NCBI RefSeq assembly: GCF_041296385.1
Contig: NW_027183525.1
Span: 124,001-188,000 of the forward strand
Source of the DNA: Aphelocoma coerulescens
Taxonomy: Eukaryota; Chordata; Aves; Passeriformes; Corvidae
Length of the DNA stretch: 64,000 nucleotides
Direction: 5' to 3'
Notes under the pieces: generated by a model
Told to the model about the DNA's origin: nothing
Database searches by the model: none
What the model saw: only the letters and a program-made list of their open reading frames with translations
Shown: piece by piece, positions 8,998 through 22,380 of the stretch
Layout: each line of letters starts with the position of its first letter
How positions within the stretch are numbered: position 1 is the stretch's first letter
Program-made: the position numbers and the translations under genes

Positions 8998-11265
8998 CGT
9001 CAGCTTCGCCAGCATCCCCACGGTCTGCAGAGCTCCCCGAGCTTCTGTGGTGTCACAGTGGAGGCAGGGTTGCATCAGGTTCCATAGCATCAGCACGGTC
9101 TCCAGGGCTCCCAGAGGTTCTGTGGTGTCACAGTGGAGGCAGGGTTGCATCAGGTTCCATAGCATCACCACGGTCTCCAGGGCTCCCTGAGCTTCTGTGG
9201 TGTCACAGTGGAGGCAGGGTTGCATCAGGTTCCATAGCATCAGCACGGTCTCCAGGGCTCCCAGAGGTTCTGTGGTGTCACAGAGGAGGCAGGGTTGCAT
9301 CAGGTTCCATAGCATCACCACGGTCTCCAGGGCTCCAAGAGCTTCTGTGGTGTCACAGAGGAGGCAGGGTTGCATCAGGTTCAATAGCATCAGCACGGTC
9401 TCCAGGGCTCCCCTGAGCTTCTGTGGTGGTGTCACAGAGGAGCCAGGCTTCCTCGTAGTTCCCCAGCATCACAAAGGCTCTCCTGGGAGCCACGGGTCAC
9501 AAAGCACCGTGGGCTCTGTGCAGCCCCGCTGTGTCACAATGGCCGCTGGCTTCCACGAGCCCCCGCAGTGTCCCAGTGGGCCCCGTGGCTTTAGGAGTGG
9601 GTGGCTGGGAGTTGGTGCCAGCGGCTGGGGGAGCAGCAGCAGGGACTGTGTGTGGACAGTGCCATGGCCACTTGTGTGGCCACTGGTGTCTCTGTGCCAG
9701 GCACAGCCGTGGTGTGTAACACCGGCTCTGGGTCCTTTGGCTGTGCAGGTGGCAGTCACGGCCTGGAGCAGGGCTGCTCCCGGGGGACAGCCTGGGGCAG
9801 GAGGCTGCTGGAGATTCATTCCCCACACTCCTTGTCATGAGGTGCTCAGAGTGATTGGAAAGGCTGTTGGCAGCAGGCAGTTCTCTGGGTTCAAGCTGTG
9901 GAGCTGTCAGCGGGAATGCAAAGGCCAAGCTGGTGAGCCTTTTGTCCTGGTGCCTTTAGTGTGTGAGCAGTCCCTGGTGCCGTTGTCTTTGGATCCTGAG
10001 TGTGGGAGAGGCAAGGCTTAGGATGGTGCGTAGAGCTGAGAAGGAAAGTGCCGAGAGCAGCGTGTGTGCTGCTGCTTTGAGGGGTGCAGTTGAAGTTGTA
10101 GGCAGCAAGAGCTTTCTCAGCTGGCCCTTTTGTGAGCTCTGCTTTTGCCAGATGACTTCCATCTTACCCTCTTACCATCTTAGCCTCTCATTTTTGCATA
10201 TCCCAAACCCCCTTCCAAACATCCAGCAGCTGCTTGTAAAGAAGAAGTCCTAGAACAAAAAGCCAGTGCTGCCTTTCATAGCCCCTTTGCTGTCTATGAA
10301 GTAGAGGAAAGAAGCTAGTGAGACGCACTTTCTTTCTCAACTCCATAGAGCGCATCCTTCTCTCAAGGTGGCAGAGTCCTTGGCGGAAGTGAAGCATCTG
10401 CAGCTGCAGTTCAGACTGAGAGATGTGCCAGGACAGGAAACATTTGCTGACCTTCCCTGTTCCCTGTGCAACATGATTCTCGCATCCCAGTCACTTTCAC
10501 ATACCTTCGGTATCCCTGAGTCCAAGCAGCTAAAGCTCACAGAGACAGAAGTGTCAGGAAGGAAAACGTTGCAAAAGCACCCCCTTCTCTTATCAGCATA
10601 TAAATTGTGCACAACAGGCTGCGGCACCGAACCTTCCTTCTCAGATAGACATGCCATCACACTTTTCACTCTTGCAGCTCGGTTGAAAAGCTCCAGCAGC
10701 TGCTCCCGCAATAGCAAAAGGTTCTAGAAGTGAAAGCCAGTTTGGGGCTGCACCTTCTCCTTGCCGCATGTAAGCCACACCAAACTCCCTGATGCACTCT
10801 GTCCTCCCCTTCTCAAAGGAGTAGACGGTGGCATCAGGACACACCTGTGTCCCAGCAGCTGGGTGCCCAGCCGGGAGCAGGAGCAGGGCTGGGGCTGCTC
10901 CCAAAGTTGCCCCGCCCCAATGCCAGAGCCGGACATATGCTGAGGGGGGGCTGGATCAGGCTTTATTGTCCAGCTGCATGCCAGGAGTGAGCACAAAATC
11001 TACCTGCATTCTCTGCAGCATGCCATCCTGGAGCAGAGCCATTGCCAAAGGAAGCCGTGAGCCCGTGCCAAGCCAGTGCCGGAGTGGGATCCTAGCAGCA
11101 CCTGTGGAAGCCGGGAGAGAGGAGCCCACCTGGAGCAGGTTCGTGCAGGATTAATCATCCCGTGGCTTCCCACCAGGGTCCTGTTGCTTCCAAAAGGCCC
11201 CACAGTGTCACTGTGGCCCCTCGGTTCCACCAGGTTCCATAGCGTCACTGTGGTGCCCAGGGTTC
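8998..11265 (+). repeat. Monomer U5 (2268 bp, 5 copies)
   Basis: Minisatellite 9043-9418. Copy 2 reads ACCACGG instead of the usual ACCACAG, and copy 3 lacks the ACGTTCC variant of U2-U4. It keeps CTTCCTCGTAG but switches to the ACGTTGCAAAAG allele near 10570. It is therefore a recombinant between U4-like 5' and U6-like 3' haplotypes. U28 has the same combination. AATAAA (minus) at 10962-10967. Confidence 0.95.
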
Positions 11266-13383
11266 CGTCAGCTTCGCCAGCATCCCCACGGTCTGCAGAG
11301 CTCCCCGAGCTTCTGTGGTGTCACAGTGGAGGCAGGGTTGCATCAGGTTCCATAGCATCAGCACGGTCTCCAGGGCTCCCAGAGGTTCTGTGGTGTCACA
11401 GAGGAGGCAGGGTTGCATCAGGTTCCATAGCATCAGCACGGTCTCCAGGGCTCCAAGAGCTTCTGTGGTGTCACAGAGGAGGCAGGGTTGCATCAGGTTC
11501 AATAGCATCAGCACGGTCTCCAGGGCTCCCCTGAGCTTCTGTGGTGGTGTCACAGAGGAGGCAGGCTTCCTTGTAGTTCCCCAGCATCACAAAGGCTCTC
11601 CTGGGAGCCACGGGTCACAAAGCACCGTGGGCTCTGTGCAGCCCCGCTCTGTCACAATGGCCGCTGGCTTCCACGAGCCCCCGCAGTGTCCCAGTGGGCC
11701 CCGTGGCTTTAGGAGTGGGTGGCTGGGAGTTGGTGCCAGCGGCTGGGGGAGCAGCAGCAGGGACTGTGTGTGGACAGTGCCATGGCCACTTGTGTGGCCA
11801 CTGGTGTCTCTGTGCCAGGCACAGCCGTGGTGTGTAACACCGGCTCTGGGTCCTTTGGCTGTGCAGGTGGCAGTCACGGCCTGGAGCAGGGCTGCTCCCG
11901 GGGGACAGCCTGGGGCAGGAGGCTGCTGGAGATTCATTCCCCACACTCCTTGTCATGAGGTGCTCAGAGTGATTGGAAAGGCTGTTGGCAGCAGGCAGTT
12001 CTCTGGGTTCAAGCTGTGGAGCTGTCAGCGGGAATGCAAAGGCCAAGCTGGTGAGCCTTTTGTCCTGGTGCCTTTAGTGTGTGAGCAGTCCCTGGTGCCG
12101 TTGTCTTTGGATCCTGAGTGTGGGAGAGGCAAGGCTTAGGATGGTGCGTAGAGCTGAGAAGGAAAGTGCCGAGAGCAGCATGTGTGCTGCTGCTTTGAGG
12201 GGTGCAGTTGAAGTTGTAGGCAGCAAGAGCTTTCTCAGCTGGCCCTTTTGTGAGCTCTGCTTTTGCCAGATGACTTCCATCTTACCCTCTTACCATCTTA
12301 GCCTCTCATTTTTGCATATCCCAAACCCCCTTCCAAACATCCAGCAGCTGCTTGTAAAGAAGAAGTCCTAGAACAAAAAGCCAGTGCTGCCTTTCATAGC
12401 CCCTTTGCTGTCTATGAAGTAGAGGAAAGAAGCTAGTGAGACGCACTTTCTTTCTCAACTCCATAGAGCGCATCCTTCTCTCAAGGTGGCAGAGTCCTTG
12501 GCGGAAGTGAAGCATCTGCAGCTGCAGTTCAGACTGAGAGATGTGCCAGGACAGGAAACATTTGCTGACCTTCCCTGTTCCCTGTGCAACATGATTCTCG
12601 CATCCCAGTCACTTTCACATACCTTCGGTATCCCTGAGTCCAAGCAGCTAAAGCTCACAGAGACAGAAGTGTCAGGAAGGAAAACGTTGCAAAAGCACCC
12701 CCTTCTCTTATCAGCATATAAATTGTGCACAACAGGCTGCGGCACCGAACCTTCCTTCTCAGATAGACATGCCATCACACTTTTCACTCTTGCAGCTCGG
12801 TTGAAAAGCTCCAGCAGCTGCTCCCGCAATAGCAAAAGGTTCTAGAAGTGAAAGCCAGTTTGGGGCTGCACCTTCTCCTTGCCGCATGTAAGCCACACCA
12901 AACTCCCTGATGCACTCTGTCCTCCCCTTCTCAAAGGAGTAGACGGTGGCATCAGGACACACCTGTGTCCCAGCAGCTGGGTGCCCAGCCGGGAGCAGGA
13001 GCAGGGCTGGGGCTGCTCCCAAAGTTGCCCCGCCCCAATGCCAGAGCCGGACATATGCTGAGGGGGGGCTGGATCAGGCTTTATTGTCCAGCTGCATGCC
13101 AGGAGTGAGCACAAAATCTACCTGCATTCTCTGCAGCATGCCATCCTGGAGCAGAGCCATTGCCAAAGGAAGCCGTGAGCCCGTGCCAAGCCAGTGCCGG
13201 AGTGGGATCCTAGCAGCACCTGTGGAAGCCGGGAGAGAGGAGCCCACCTGGAGCAGGTTCGTGCAGGATTAATCATCCCGTGGCTTCCCACCAGGGTCCT
13301 GTTGCTTCCAAAAGGCCCCACAGTGTCACTGTGGCCCCTCGGTTCCACCAGGTTCCATAGCGTCACTGTGGTGCCCAGGGTTC
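11266..13383 (+). repeat. Monomer U6 (2118 bp, 3 copies, shortest complete unit)
   Basis: Minisatellite 11311-11536 has only three copies. The segment after it reads GAGGAGGCAGGCTTCC where other units have GAGGAGCCAGG, and A12180 gives GCAGCATGTG. Both are shared only with U29. C11649 (CGCTCTGTC) is private and is the one mismatch noticed against U29. AATAAA (minus) at 13080-13085. Confidence 0.95.
11311..11536 (+). repeat. Nested 75-bp minisatellite, three-copy form (U6)
   Basis: Only one CACAGTGG copy and two CACAGAGG copies remain. The ACCAC copies are absent. The first copy and the GGTTCAATAG last copy are kept, so the contraction removed 150 bp internally. The same form is at 62874-63099. 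Confidence 0.96.
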
Positions 13384-15651
13384 CGTCAGCTTCGCCAGCA
13401 TCCCCACGGTCTGCAGAGCTCCCCGAGCTTCTGTGGTGTCACAGTGGAGGCAGGGTTGCATCAGGTTCCATAGCATCAGCACGGTCTCCAGGGCTCCCAG
13501 AGGTTCTGTGGTGTCACAGTGGAGGCAGGGTTGCATCAGGTTCCATAGCATCACCACAGTCTCCAGGGCTCCCTGAGCTTCTGTGGTGTCACAGTGGAGG
13601 CAGGGTTGCATCAGGTTCCATAGCATCAGCACGGTCTCCAGGGCTCCCAGAGGTTCTGTGGTGTCACAGAGGAGGCAGGGTTGCATCAGGTTCCATAGCA
13701 TCACCACGGTCTCCAGGGCTCCCAGAGGTTCTGTGGTGTCACAGAGGAGGCAGGGTTGCATCAGGTTCAATAGCATCAGCACGGTCTCCAGGGCTCCCCT
13801 GAGCTTCTGTGGTGGTGTCACAGAGGAGCCAGGCTTCCTTGTAGTTCCCCAGCATCACAAAGGCTCTCCTGGGAGCCACGGGTCACAAAGCACCGTGGGC
13901 TCTGTGCAGCCCCGCTGTGTCACAATGGCCGCTGGCTTCCACGAGCCCCCGCAGTGTCCCAGTGGGCCCCGTGGCTTTAGGAGTGGGTGGCTGGGAGTTG
14001 GTGCCAGCGGCTGGGGGAGCAGCAGCAGGGACTGTGTGTGGACAGTGCCATGGCCACTTGTGTGGCCACTGGTGTCTCTGTGCCAGGCACAGCCGTGGTG
14101 TGTAACACCGGCTCTGGGTCCTTTGGCTGTGCAGGTGGCAGTCACGGCCTGGAGCAGGGCTGCTCCCGGGGGACAGCCTGGGGCAGGAGGCTGCTGGAGA
14201 TTCATTCCCCACACTCCTTGTCATGAGGTGCTCAGAGTGATTGGAAAGGCTGTTGGCAGCAGGCAGTTCTCTGGGTTCAAGCTGTGGAGCTGTCAGCGGG
14301 AATGCAAAGGCCAAGCTGGTGAGCCTTTTGTCCTGGTGCCTTTAGTGTGTGAGCAGTCCCTGGTGCCGTTGTCTTTGGATCCTGAGTGTGGGAGAGGCAA
14401 GGCTTAGGATGGTGCGTAGAGCTGAGAAGGAAAGTGCCGAGAGCAGCGTGTGTGCTGCTGCTTTGAGGGGTGCAGTTGAAGTTGTAGGCAGCAAGAGCTT
14501 TCTCAGCTGGCCCTTTTGTGAGCTCTGCTTTTGCCAGATGACTTCCATCTTACCCTCTTACCATCTTAGCCTCTCATTTTTGCATATCCCAAACCCCCTT
14601 CCAAACATCCAGCAGCTGCTTGTAAAGAAGAAGTCCTAGAACAAAAAGCCAGTGCTGCCTTTCATAGCCCCTTTGCTGTCTATGAAGTAGAGGAAAGAAG
14701 CTAGTGAGACGCACTTTCTTTCTCAACTCCATAGAGCGCATCCTTCTCTCAAGGTGGCAGAGTCCTTGGCGGAAGTGAAGCATCTGCAGCTGCAGTTCAG
14801 ACTGAGAGATGTGCCAGGACAGGAAACATTTGCTGACCTTCCCTGTTCCCTGTGCAACATGATTCTCGCATCCCAGTCACTTTCACATACCTTCGGTATC
14901 CCTGAGTCCAAGCAGCTAAAGCTCACAGAGACAGAAGTGTCAGGAAGGAAAACGTTCCAAAAGCACCCCCTTCTCTTATCAGCATATAAATTGTGCACAA
15001 CAGGCTGCGGCACCGAACCTTCCTTCTCAGATAGACATGCCATCACACTTTTCACTCTTGCAGCTCGGTTGAAAAGCTCCAGCAGCTGCTCCCGCAATAG
15101 CAAAAGGTTCTAGAAGTGAAAGCCAGTTTGGGGCTGCACCTTCTCCTTGCCGCATGTAAGCCACACCAAACTCCCTGATGCACTCTGTCCTCCCCTTCTC
15201 AAAGGAGTAGACGGTGGCATCAGGACACACCTGTGTCCCAGCAGCTGGGTGCCCAGCCGGGAGCAGGAGCAGGGCTGGGGCTGCTCCCAAAGTTGCCCCG
15301 CCCCAATGCCAGAGCCGGACATATGCTGAGGGGGGGCTGGATCAGGCTTTATTGTCCAGCTGCATGCCAGGAGTGAGCACAAAATCTACCTGCATTCTCT
15401 GCAGCATGCCATCCTGGAGCAGAGCCATTGCCAAAGGAAGCCGTGAGCCCGTGCCAAGCCAGTGCCGGAGTGGGATCCTAGCAGCACCTGTGGAAGCTGG
15501 GAGAGAGGAGCCCACCTGGAGCAGGTTCGTGCAGGATTAATCATCCCGTGGCTTCCCACCAGGGTCCTGTTGCTTCCAAAAGGCCCCACAGTGTCACTGT
15601 GGCCCCTCGGTTCCACCAGGTTCCATAGCGTCACTGTGGTGCCCAGGGTTC
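13384..15651 (+). repeat. Monomer U7 (2268 bp, 5 copies)
   Basis: Minisatellite 13429-13804. Copy 4 ends CCCAGAGG instead of CCAAGAGC, as in U11 and U19. It has the ACGTTCC allele near 14955 and CTTCCTTGTAG. T15497 (GAAGCTGGG, a CpG transition) is private. AATAAA (minus) at 15348-15353. Confidence 0.95.
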
Positions 15652-17919
15652 CGTCAGCTTCGCCAGCATCCCCACGGTCTGCAGAGCTCCCCGAGCTTCT
15701 GTGGTGTCACAGTGGAGGCAGGGTTGCATCAGGTTCCATAGCATCAGCACGGTCTCCAGGGCTCCCAGAGGTTCTGTGGTGTCACAGAGGAGGCAGGGTT
15801 GCATCAGGTTCCATAGCATCAGCACGGTCTCCAGGGCTCCAAGAGATTCTGTGGTGTCACAGAGGAGGCAGGGTTGCATCAGGTTCAATAGCATCAGCAC
15901 GGTCTCCAGGGCTCCCAGAGGTTCTGTGGTGTCACAGAGGAGGCAGGGTTGCATCAGGTTCCATAGCATCACCACGGTCTCCAGGGCTCCCAGAGGTTCT
16001 GTGGTGTCACAGAGGAGGCAGGGTTGCATCAGGTTCAATAGCATCAGCACGGTCTCCAGGGCTCCCCTGAGCTTCTGTGGTGGTGTCACAGAGGAGCCAG
16101 GCTTCCTTGTAGTTCCCCAGCATCACAAAGGCTCTCCTGGGAGCCACGGGTCACAAAGCACCGTGGGCTCTGTGCAGCCCCGCTGTGTCACAATGGCCGC
16201 TGGCTTCCACGAGCCCCCGCAGTGTCCCAGTGGGCCCCGTGGCTTTAGGAGTGGGTGGCTGGGAGTTGGTGCCAGCGGCTGGGGGAGCAGCAGCAGGGAC
16301 TGTGTGTGGACAGTGCCATGGCCACTTGTGTGGCCACTGGTGTCTCTGTGCCAGGCACAGCCGTGGTGTGTAACACCGGCTCTGGGTCCTTTGGCTGTGC
16401 AGGTGGCAGTCACGGCCTGGAGCAGGGCTGCTCCCGGGGGACAGCCTGGGGCAGGAGGCTGCTGGAGATTCATTCCCCACACTCCTTGTCATGAGGTGCT
16501 CAGAGTGATTGGAAAGGCTGTTGGCAGCAGGCAGTTCTCTGGGTTCAAGCTGTGGAGCTGTCAGCGGGAATGCAAAGGCCAAGCTGGTGAGCCTTTTTTC
16601 CTGGTGCCTTTAGTGTGTGAGAAGTCCCTGCTGCCGTTGTCTTTGGATCCTGAGTGTGGGAGAGGCAAGGCTTAGGATGGTGCGTAGAGCTGAGAAGGAA
16701 AGTGCCGAGAGCAGCGTGTGTGCTGCTGCTTTGAGGGGTGCAGTTGAAGTTGTAGGCAGCAAGAGCTTTCTCAGCTGGCCCTTTTGTGAGCTCTGCTTTT
16801 GCCAGATGACTTCCATCTTACCCTCTTACCATCTTAGCCTCTCATTTTTGCATATCCCAAACCCCCTTCCAAACATCCAGCAGCTGCTTGTAAAGAAGAA
16901 GTCCTAGAACAAAAAGCCAGTGCTGCCTTTCATAGCCCCTTTGCTGTCTATGAAGTAGAGGAAAGAAGCTAGTGAGACGCACTTTCTTTCTCAACTCCAT
17001 AGAGCGCATCCTTCTCTCAAGGTGGCAGAGTCCTTGGCGGAAGTGAAGCATCTGCAGCTGCAGTTCAGACTGAGAGATGTGCCAGGACAGGAAACATTTG
17101 CTGACCTTCCCTGTTCCCTGTGCAACATGATTCTCGCATCCCAGTCACTTTCACATACCTTCGGTATCCCTGAGTCCAAGCAGCTAAAGCTCACAGAGAC
17201 AGAAGTGTCAGGAAGGAAAACGTTGCAAAAGCACCCCCTTCTCTTATCAGCATATAAATTGTGCACAACAGGCTGCGGCACCGAACCTTCCTTCTCAGAT
17301 AGACATGCCATCACACTTTTCACTCTTGCAGCTCGGTTGAAAAGCTCCAGCAGCTGCTCCCGCAATAGCAAAAGGTTCTAGAAGTGAAAGCCAGTTTGGG
17401 GCTGCACCTTCTCCTTGCCGCATGTAAGCCACACCAAACTCCCTGATGCACTCTGTCCTCCCCTTCTCAAAGGAGTAGACGGTGGCATCAGGACACACCT
17501 GTGTCCCAGCAGCTGGGTGCCCAGCCGGGAGCAGGAGCAGGGCTGGGGCTGCTCCCAAAGTTGCCCCGCCCCAATGCCAGAGCCGGACATATGCTGAGGG
17601 GGGGCTGGATCAGGCTTTATTGTCCAGCTGCATGCCAGGAGTGAGCACAAAATCTACCTGCATTCTCTGCAGCATGCCATCCTGGAGCAGAGCCATTGCC
17701 AAAGGAAGCCGTGAGCCCGTGCCAAGCCAGTGCCGGAGTGGGATCCTAGCAGCACCTGTGGAAGCCGGGAGAGAGGAGCCCACCTGGAGCAGGTTCGTGC
17801 AGGATTAATCATCCCGTGGCTTCCCACCAGGGTCCTGTTGCTTCCAAAAGGCCCCACAGTGTCACTGTGGCCCCTCGGTTCCACCAGGTTCCATAGCGTC
17901 ACTGTGGTGTCCAGGGTTC
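15652..17919 (+). repeat. Monomer U8 (2268 bp, 5 reshuffled copies)
   Basis: Minisatellite 15697-16072 has an unusual copy order: four of the five copies are of the CACAGAGG type, and the GGTTCAATAG variant, normally only in the last copy, occurs in copies 3 and 5. Copy 2 ends CCAAGAGATTC. Three private changes cluster in 34 bp at 16598 (T), 16622 (A) and 16631 (C). T17909 (GGTGTCCAGG) is also private. AATAAA (minus) at 17616-17621. Confidence 0.95.
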
Positions 17920-20187
17920 CGTCAGCTTCGCCAGCATCCCCACGGTCTGCAGAGCTCCCCGAGCTTCTGTGGTGTCACAGTGGAGGCAGGGTTGCATCAG
18001 GTTCCATAGCATCAGCACGGTCTCCAGGGCTCCCAGAGGTTCTGTGGTGTCACAGTGGAGGCAGGGTTGCATCAGGTTCCATAGCATCACCACAGTCTCC
18101 AGGGCTCCCTGAGCTTCTGTGGTGTCACAGTGGAGGCAGGGTTGCATCAGGTTCCATAGCATCAGCACGGTCTCCAGAGCTCCCAGAGGTTCTGTGGTGT
18201 CACAGAGGAGGCAGGGTTGCATCAGGTTCCATAGCATCAGCACGGTCTCCAGGGCTCCCAGAGGTTCTGTGGTGTCACAGAGGAGGCAGGGTTGCATCAG
18301 GTTCAATAGCATCAGCACAGTCTCAAGGGCTCCCCTGAGCTTCTGTGGTGGTGTCACAGAGGAGCCAGGCTTCCTTGTAGTTCCCCAGCATCACAAAGGC
18401 TCTCCTGGGAGCCACGGGTCACAAAGCACCGTGGGCTCTGTGCAGCCCCGCTGTGTCACAATGGCCGCTGGCTTCCACGAGCCCCCGCAATGTCCCAGTG
18501 GGCCCCGTGGCTTTAGGAGTGGGTGGCTGGGAGTTGGTGCCAGCGGCTGGGGGAGCAGCAGCAGGGACTGTGTGTGGACAGTGCCATGGCCACTTGTGTG
18601 GCCACTGGTGTCTCTGTGCCAGGCACAGCCGTGGTGTGTAACACCGGCTCTGGGTCCTTTGGCTGTGCAGGTGGCAGTCACGGCCTGGAGCAGGGCTGCT
18701 CCCGGGGGACAGCCTGGGGCAGGAGGCTGCTGGAGATTCATTCCCCACACTCCTTGTCATGAGGTGCTCAGAGTGATTGGAAAGGCTGTTGGCAGCAGGC
18801 AGTTCTCTGGGTTCAAGCTGTGGAGCTGTCAGCGGGAATGCAAAGGCCAAGCTGGTGAGCCTTTTGTCCTGGTGCCTTTAGTGTGTGAGCAGTCCCTGGT
18901 GCCGTTGTCTTTGGATCCTGAGTGTGGGAGAGGCAAGGCTTAGGATGGTGCGTAGAGCTGAGAAGGAAAGTGCCGAGAGCAGCGTGTGTGCTGCTGCTTT
19001 GAGGGGTGCAGTTGAAGTTGTAGGCAGCAAGAGCTTTCTCAGCTGGCCCTTTTGTGAGCTCTGCTTTTGCCAGATGACTTCCATCTTACCCTCTTACCAT
19101 CTTAGCCTCTCATTTTTGCATATCCCAAACCCCCTTCCAAACATCCAGCAGCTGCTTGTAAAGAAGAAGTCCTAGAACAAAAAGCCAGTGCTGCCTTTCA
19201 TAGCCCCTTTGCTGTCTATGAAGTAGAGGAAAGAAGCTAGTGAGACGCACTTTCTTTCTCAACTCCATAGAGCGCATCCTTCTCTCAAGGTGGCAGAGTC
19301 CTTGGCGGAAGTGAAGCATCTGCAGCTGCAGTTCAGACTGAGAGATGTGCCAGGACAGGAAACATTTGCTGACCTTCCCTGTTCCCTGTGCAACATGATT
19401 CTCGCATCCCAGTCACTTTCACATACCTTCGGTATCCCTGAGTCCAAGCAGCTAAAGCTCACAGAGACAGAAGTGTCAGGAAGGAAAACGTTGCAAAAGC
19501 ACCCCCTTCTCTTATCAGCATATAAATTGTGCACAACAGGCTGCGGCACCGAACCTTCCTTCTCAGATAGACATGCCATCACACTTTTCACTCTTGCAGC
19601 TCGGTTGAAAAGCTCCAGCAGCTGCTCCCGCAATAGCAAAAGGTTCTAGAAGTGAAAGCCAGTTTGGGGCTGCACCTTCTCCTTGCCGCATGTAAGCCAC
19701 ACCAAACTCCCTGATGCACTCTGTCCTCCCCTTCTCAAAGGAGTAGACGGTGGCATCAGGACACACCTGTGTCCCAGCAGCTGGGTGCCCAGCCGGGAGC
19801 AGGAGCAGGGCTGGGGCTGCTCCCAAAGTTGCCCCGCCCCAATGCCAGAGCCGGACATATGCTGAGGGGGGGCTGGATCAGGCTTTATTGTCCAGCTGCA
19901 TGCCAGGAGTGAGCACAAAATCTACCTGCATTCTCTGCAGCATGCCATCCTGGAGCAGAGCCATTGCCAAAGGAAGCCGTGAGCCCGTGCCAAGCCAGTG
20001 CCGGAGTGGGATCCTAGCAGCACCTGTGGAAGCCGGGAGAGAGGAGCCCACCTGGAGCAGGTTCGTGCAGGATTAATCATCCCGTGGCTTCCCACCAGGG
20101 TCCTGTTGCTTCCAAAAGGCCCCACAGTGTCACTGTGGCCCCTCGGTTCCACCAGGTTCCATAGCGTCGCTGTGGTGCCCAGGGTTC
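17920..20187 (+). repeat. Monomer U9 (2268 bp, 5 copies)
   Basis: Minisatellite 17965-18340. Copy 3 has CTCCAGAGCTCC (shared with U10 copy 3), and copy 5 has AGCACAGTCTCAAGG, private. A18490 (CCGCAATGTCC) and G20169 (GCGTCGCTG) are private. It has the ACGTTGC allele near 19490. AATAAA (minus) at 19884-19889. Confidence 0.95.
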
Positions 20188-22380
20188 CGTCAGCTTCGCC
20201 AGCATCCCCACGGTCTGCAGAGCTCCCCGAGCTTCTGTGGTGTCACAGTGGAGGCAGGGTTGCATCAGGTTCCATAGCATCAGCACGGTCTCCAGGGCTC
20301 CCAGAGGTTCTGTGGTGTCACAGTGGAGGCAGGGTTGCATCAGGTTCCATAGCATCACCACAGTCTCCAGGGCTCCCTGAGCTTCTGTGGTGTCACAGTG
20401 GAGGCAGGGTTGCATCAGGTTCCATAGCATCACCACGGTCTCCAGAGCTCCCAGAGGTTCTGTGGTGTCACAGAGGAGGCAGGGTTGCATCAGGTTCAAT
20501 AGCATCAGCACGGTCTCCAGGGCTCCCCTGAGCTTCTGTGGTGGTGTCACAGAGGAGCCAGGTTTCCTTGTAGTTCCCCAGCATCACAAAGGCTCTCCTG
20601 GGAGCCACGGGTCACAAAGCACCGTGGGCTCTGTGCAGCCCCGCTGTGTCACAATGGCCGCTGGCTTCCACGAGCCCCCGCAGTGTCCCAGTGGGCCCCG
20701 TGGCTTTAGGAGTGGGTGGCTGGGAGTTGGTGCCAGCGGCTGGGGGAGCAGCAGCAGGGACTGTGTGTGGACAGTGCCATGGCCACTTGTGTGGCCACTG
20801 GTGTCTCTGTGCCAGGCACAGCCGTGGTGTGTAACACCGGCTCTGGGTCCTTTGGCTGTGCAGGTGGCAGTCACGGCCTGGAGCAGGGCTGCTCCCAGGG
20901 GACAGCCTGGGGCAGGAGGCTGCTGGAGATTCATTCCCCACACTCCTTGTCATGAGGTGCTCAGAGTGATTGGAAAGGCTGTTGGCAGCAGGCAGTTCTC
21001 TGGGTTCAAGCTGTGGAGCTGTCAGCGGGAATGCAAAGGCCAAGCTGGTGAGCCTTTTGTCCTGGTGCCTTTAGTGTGTGAGCAGTCCCTGGTGCCGTTG
21101 TCTTTGGATCCTGAGTGTGGGAGAGGCAAGGCTTAGGATGGTGCGTAGAGCTGAGAAGGAAAGTGCCGAGAGCAGCGTGTGTGCTGCTGCTTTGAGGGGT
21201 GCAGTTGAAGTTGTAGGCAGCAAGAGCTTTCTCAGCTGGCCCTTTTGTGAGCTCTGCTTTTGCCAGATGACTTCCATCTTACCCTCTTACCATCTTAGCC
21301 TTTCATTTTTGCATATCCCAAACCCCCTTCCAAACATCCAGCAGCTGCTTGTAAAGAAGAAGTCCTAGAACAAAAAGCCAGTGCTGCCTTTCATAGCCCC
21401 TTTGCTGTCTATGAAGTAGAGGAAAGAAGCTAGTGAGACGCACTTTCTTTCTCAACTCCATAGAGCGCATCCTTCTCTCAAGGTGGCAGAGTCCTTGGCG
21501 GAAGTGAAGCATCTGCAGCTGCAGTTCAGACTGAGAGATGTGCCAGGACAGGAAACATTTGCTGACCTTCCCTGTTCCCTGTGCAACATGATTCTCGCAT
21601 CCCAGTCACTTTCACACACCTTCGGTATCCCTGAGTCCAAGCAGCTAAAGCTCACAGAGACAGAAGTGTCAGGAAGGAAAACGTTCCAAAAGCACCCCCT
21701 TCTCTTATCAGCATATAAATTGTGCACAACAGGCTGCGGCACCGAACCTTCCTTCTCAGATAGACATGCCATCACACTTTTCACTCTTGCAGCTCGGTTG
21801 AAAAGCTCCAGCAGCTGCTCCCGCAATAGCAAAAGGTTCTAGAAGTGAAAGCCAGTTTGGGGCTGCACCTTCTCCTTGCCGCATGTAAGCCACACCAAAC
21901 TCCCTGATGCACTCTGTCCTCCCCTTCTCAAAGGAGTAGACGGTGGCATCAGGACACACCTGTGTCCCAGCAGCTGGGTGCCCAGCCGGGAGCAGGAGCA
22001 GGGCTGGGGCTGCTCCCAAAGTTGCCCCGCCCCAATGCCAGAGCCGGACATATGCTGAGGGGGGGCTGGATCAGGCTTTATTGTCCAGCTGCATGCCAGG
22101 AGTGAGCACAAAATCTACCTGCATTCTCTGCAGCATGCCATCCTGGAGCAGAGCCATTGCCAAAGGAAGCCGTGAGCCCGTGCCAAGCCAGTGCCGGAGT
22201 GGGATCCTAGCAGCACCTGTGGAAGCCGGGAGAGAGGAGCCCACCTGGAGCAGGTTCGTGCAGGATTAATCATCCCGTGGCTTCCCACCAGGGTCCTGTT
22301 GCTTCCAAAAGGCCCCACAGTGTCACTGTGGCCCCTCGGTTCCACCAGGTTCCATAGCGTCACTGTGGTGCCCAGGGTTC
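20188..22380 (+). repeat. Monomer U10 (2193 bp, 4 copies)
   Basis: Minisatellite 20233-20533. Copy 3 carries ACCACGG and CTCCAGAGCTCC. CAGGTTTCCTTG (near 20562) and CCTTTCATTTTT (near 21302) are private. A20897 (CTCCCAGGGGAC) is shared with U12, U14 and U17. CACACACCTTC near 21616 is shared with U11, U12 and U14. AATAAA (minus) at 22077-22082. Confidence 0.95.

Larger units (their letters stand above)
1..12437 (+). repeat. Duplicated block, copy A (U1-U5 and most of U6)
   Basis: This block is repeated at 51564-64000. It carries private markers that occur only here and in copy B: T at 512 and G at 1600 (U1), A at 2272 giving TAA (U2), a GGAGGCAGGCTTCC junction and A at 12180 (U6). The order of unit lengths (2193, 2268 x4, then the short unit) is also the same. 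The one difference I noticed is C at 11649 against G at 63212. Confidence 0.93.
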
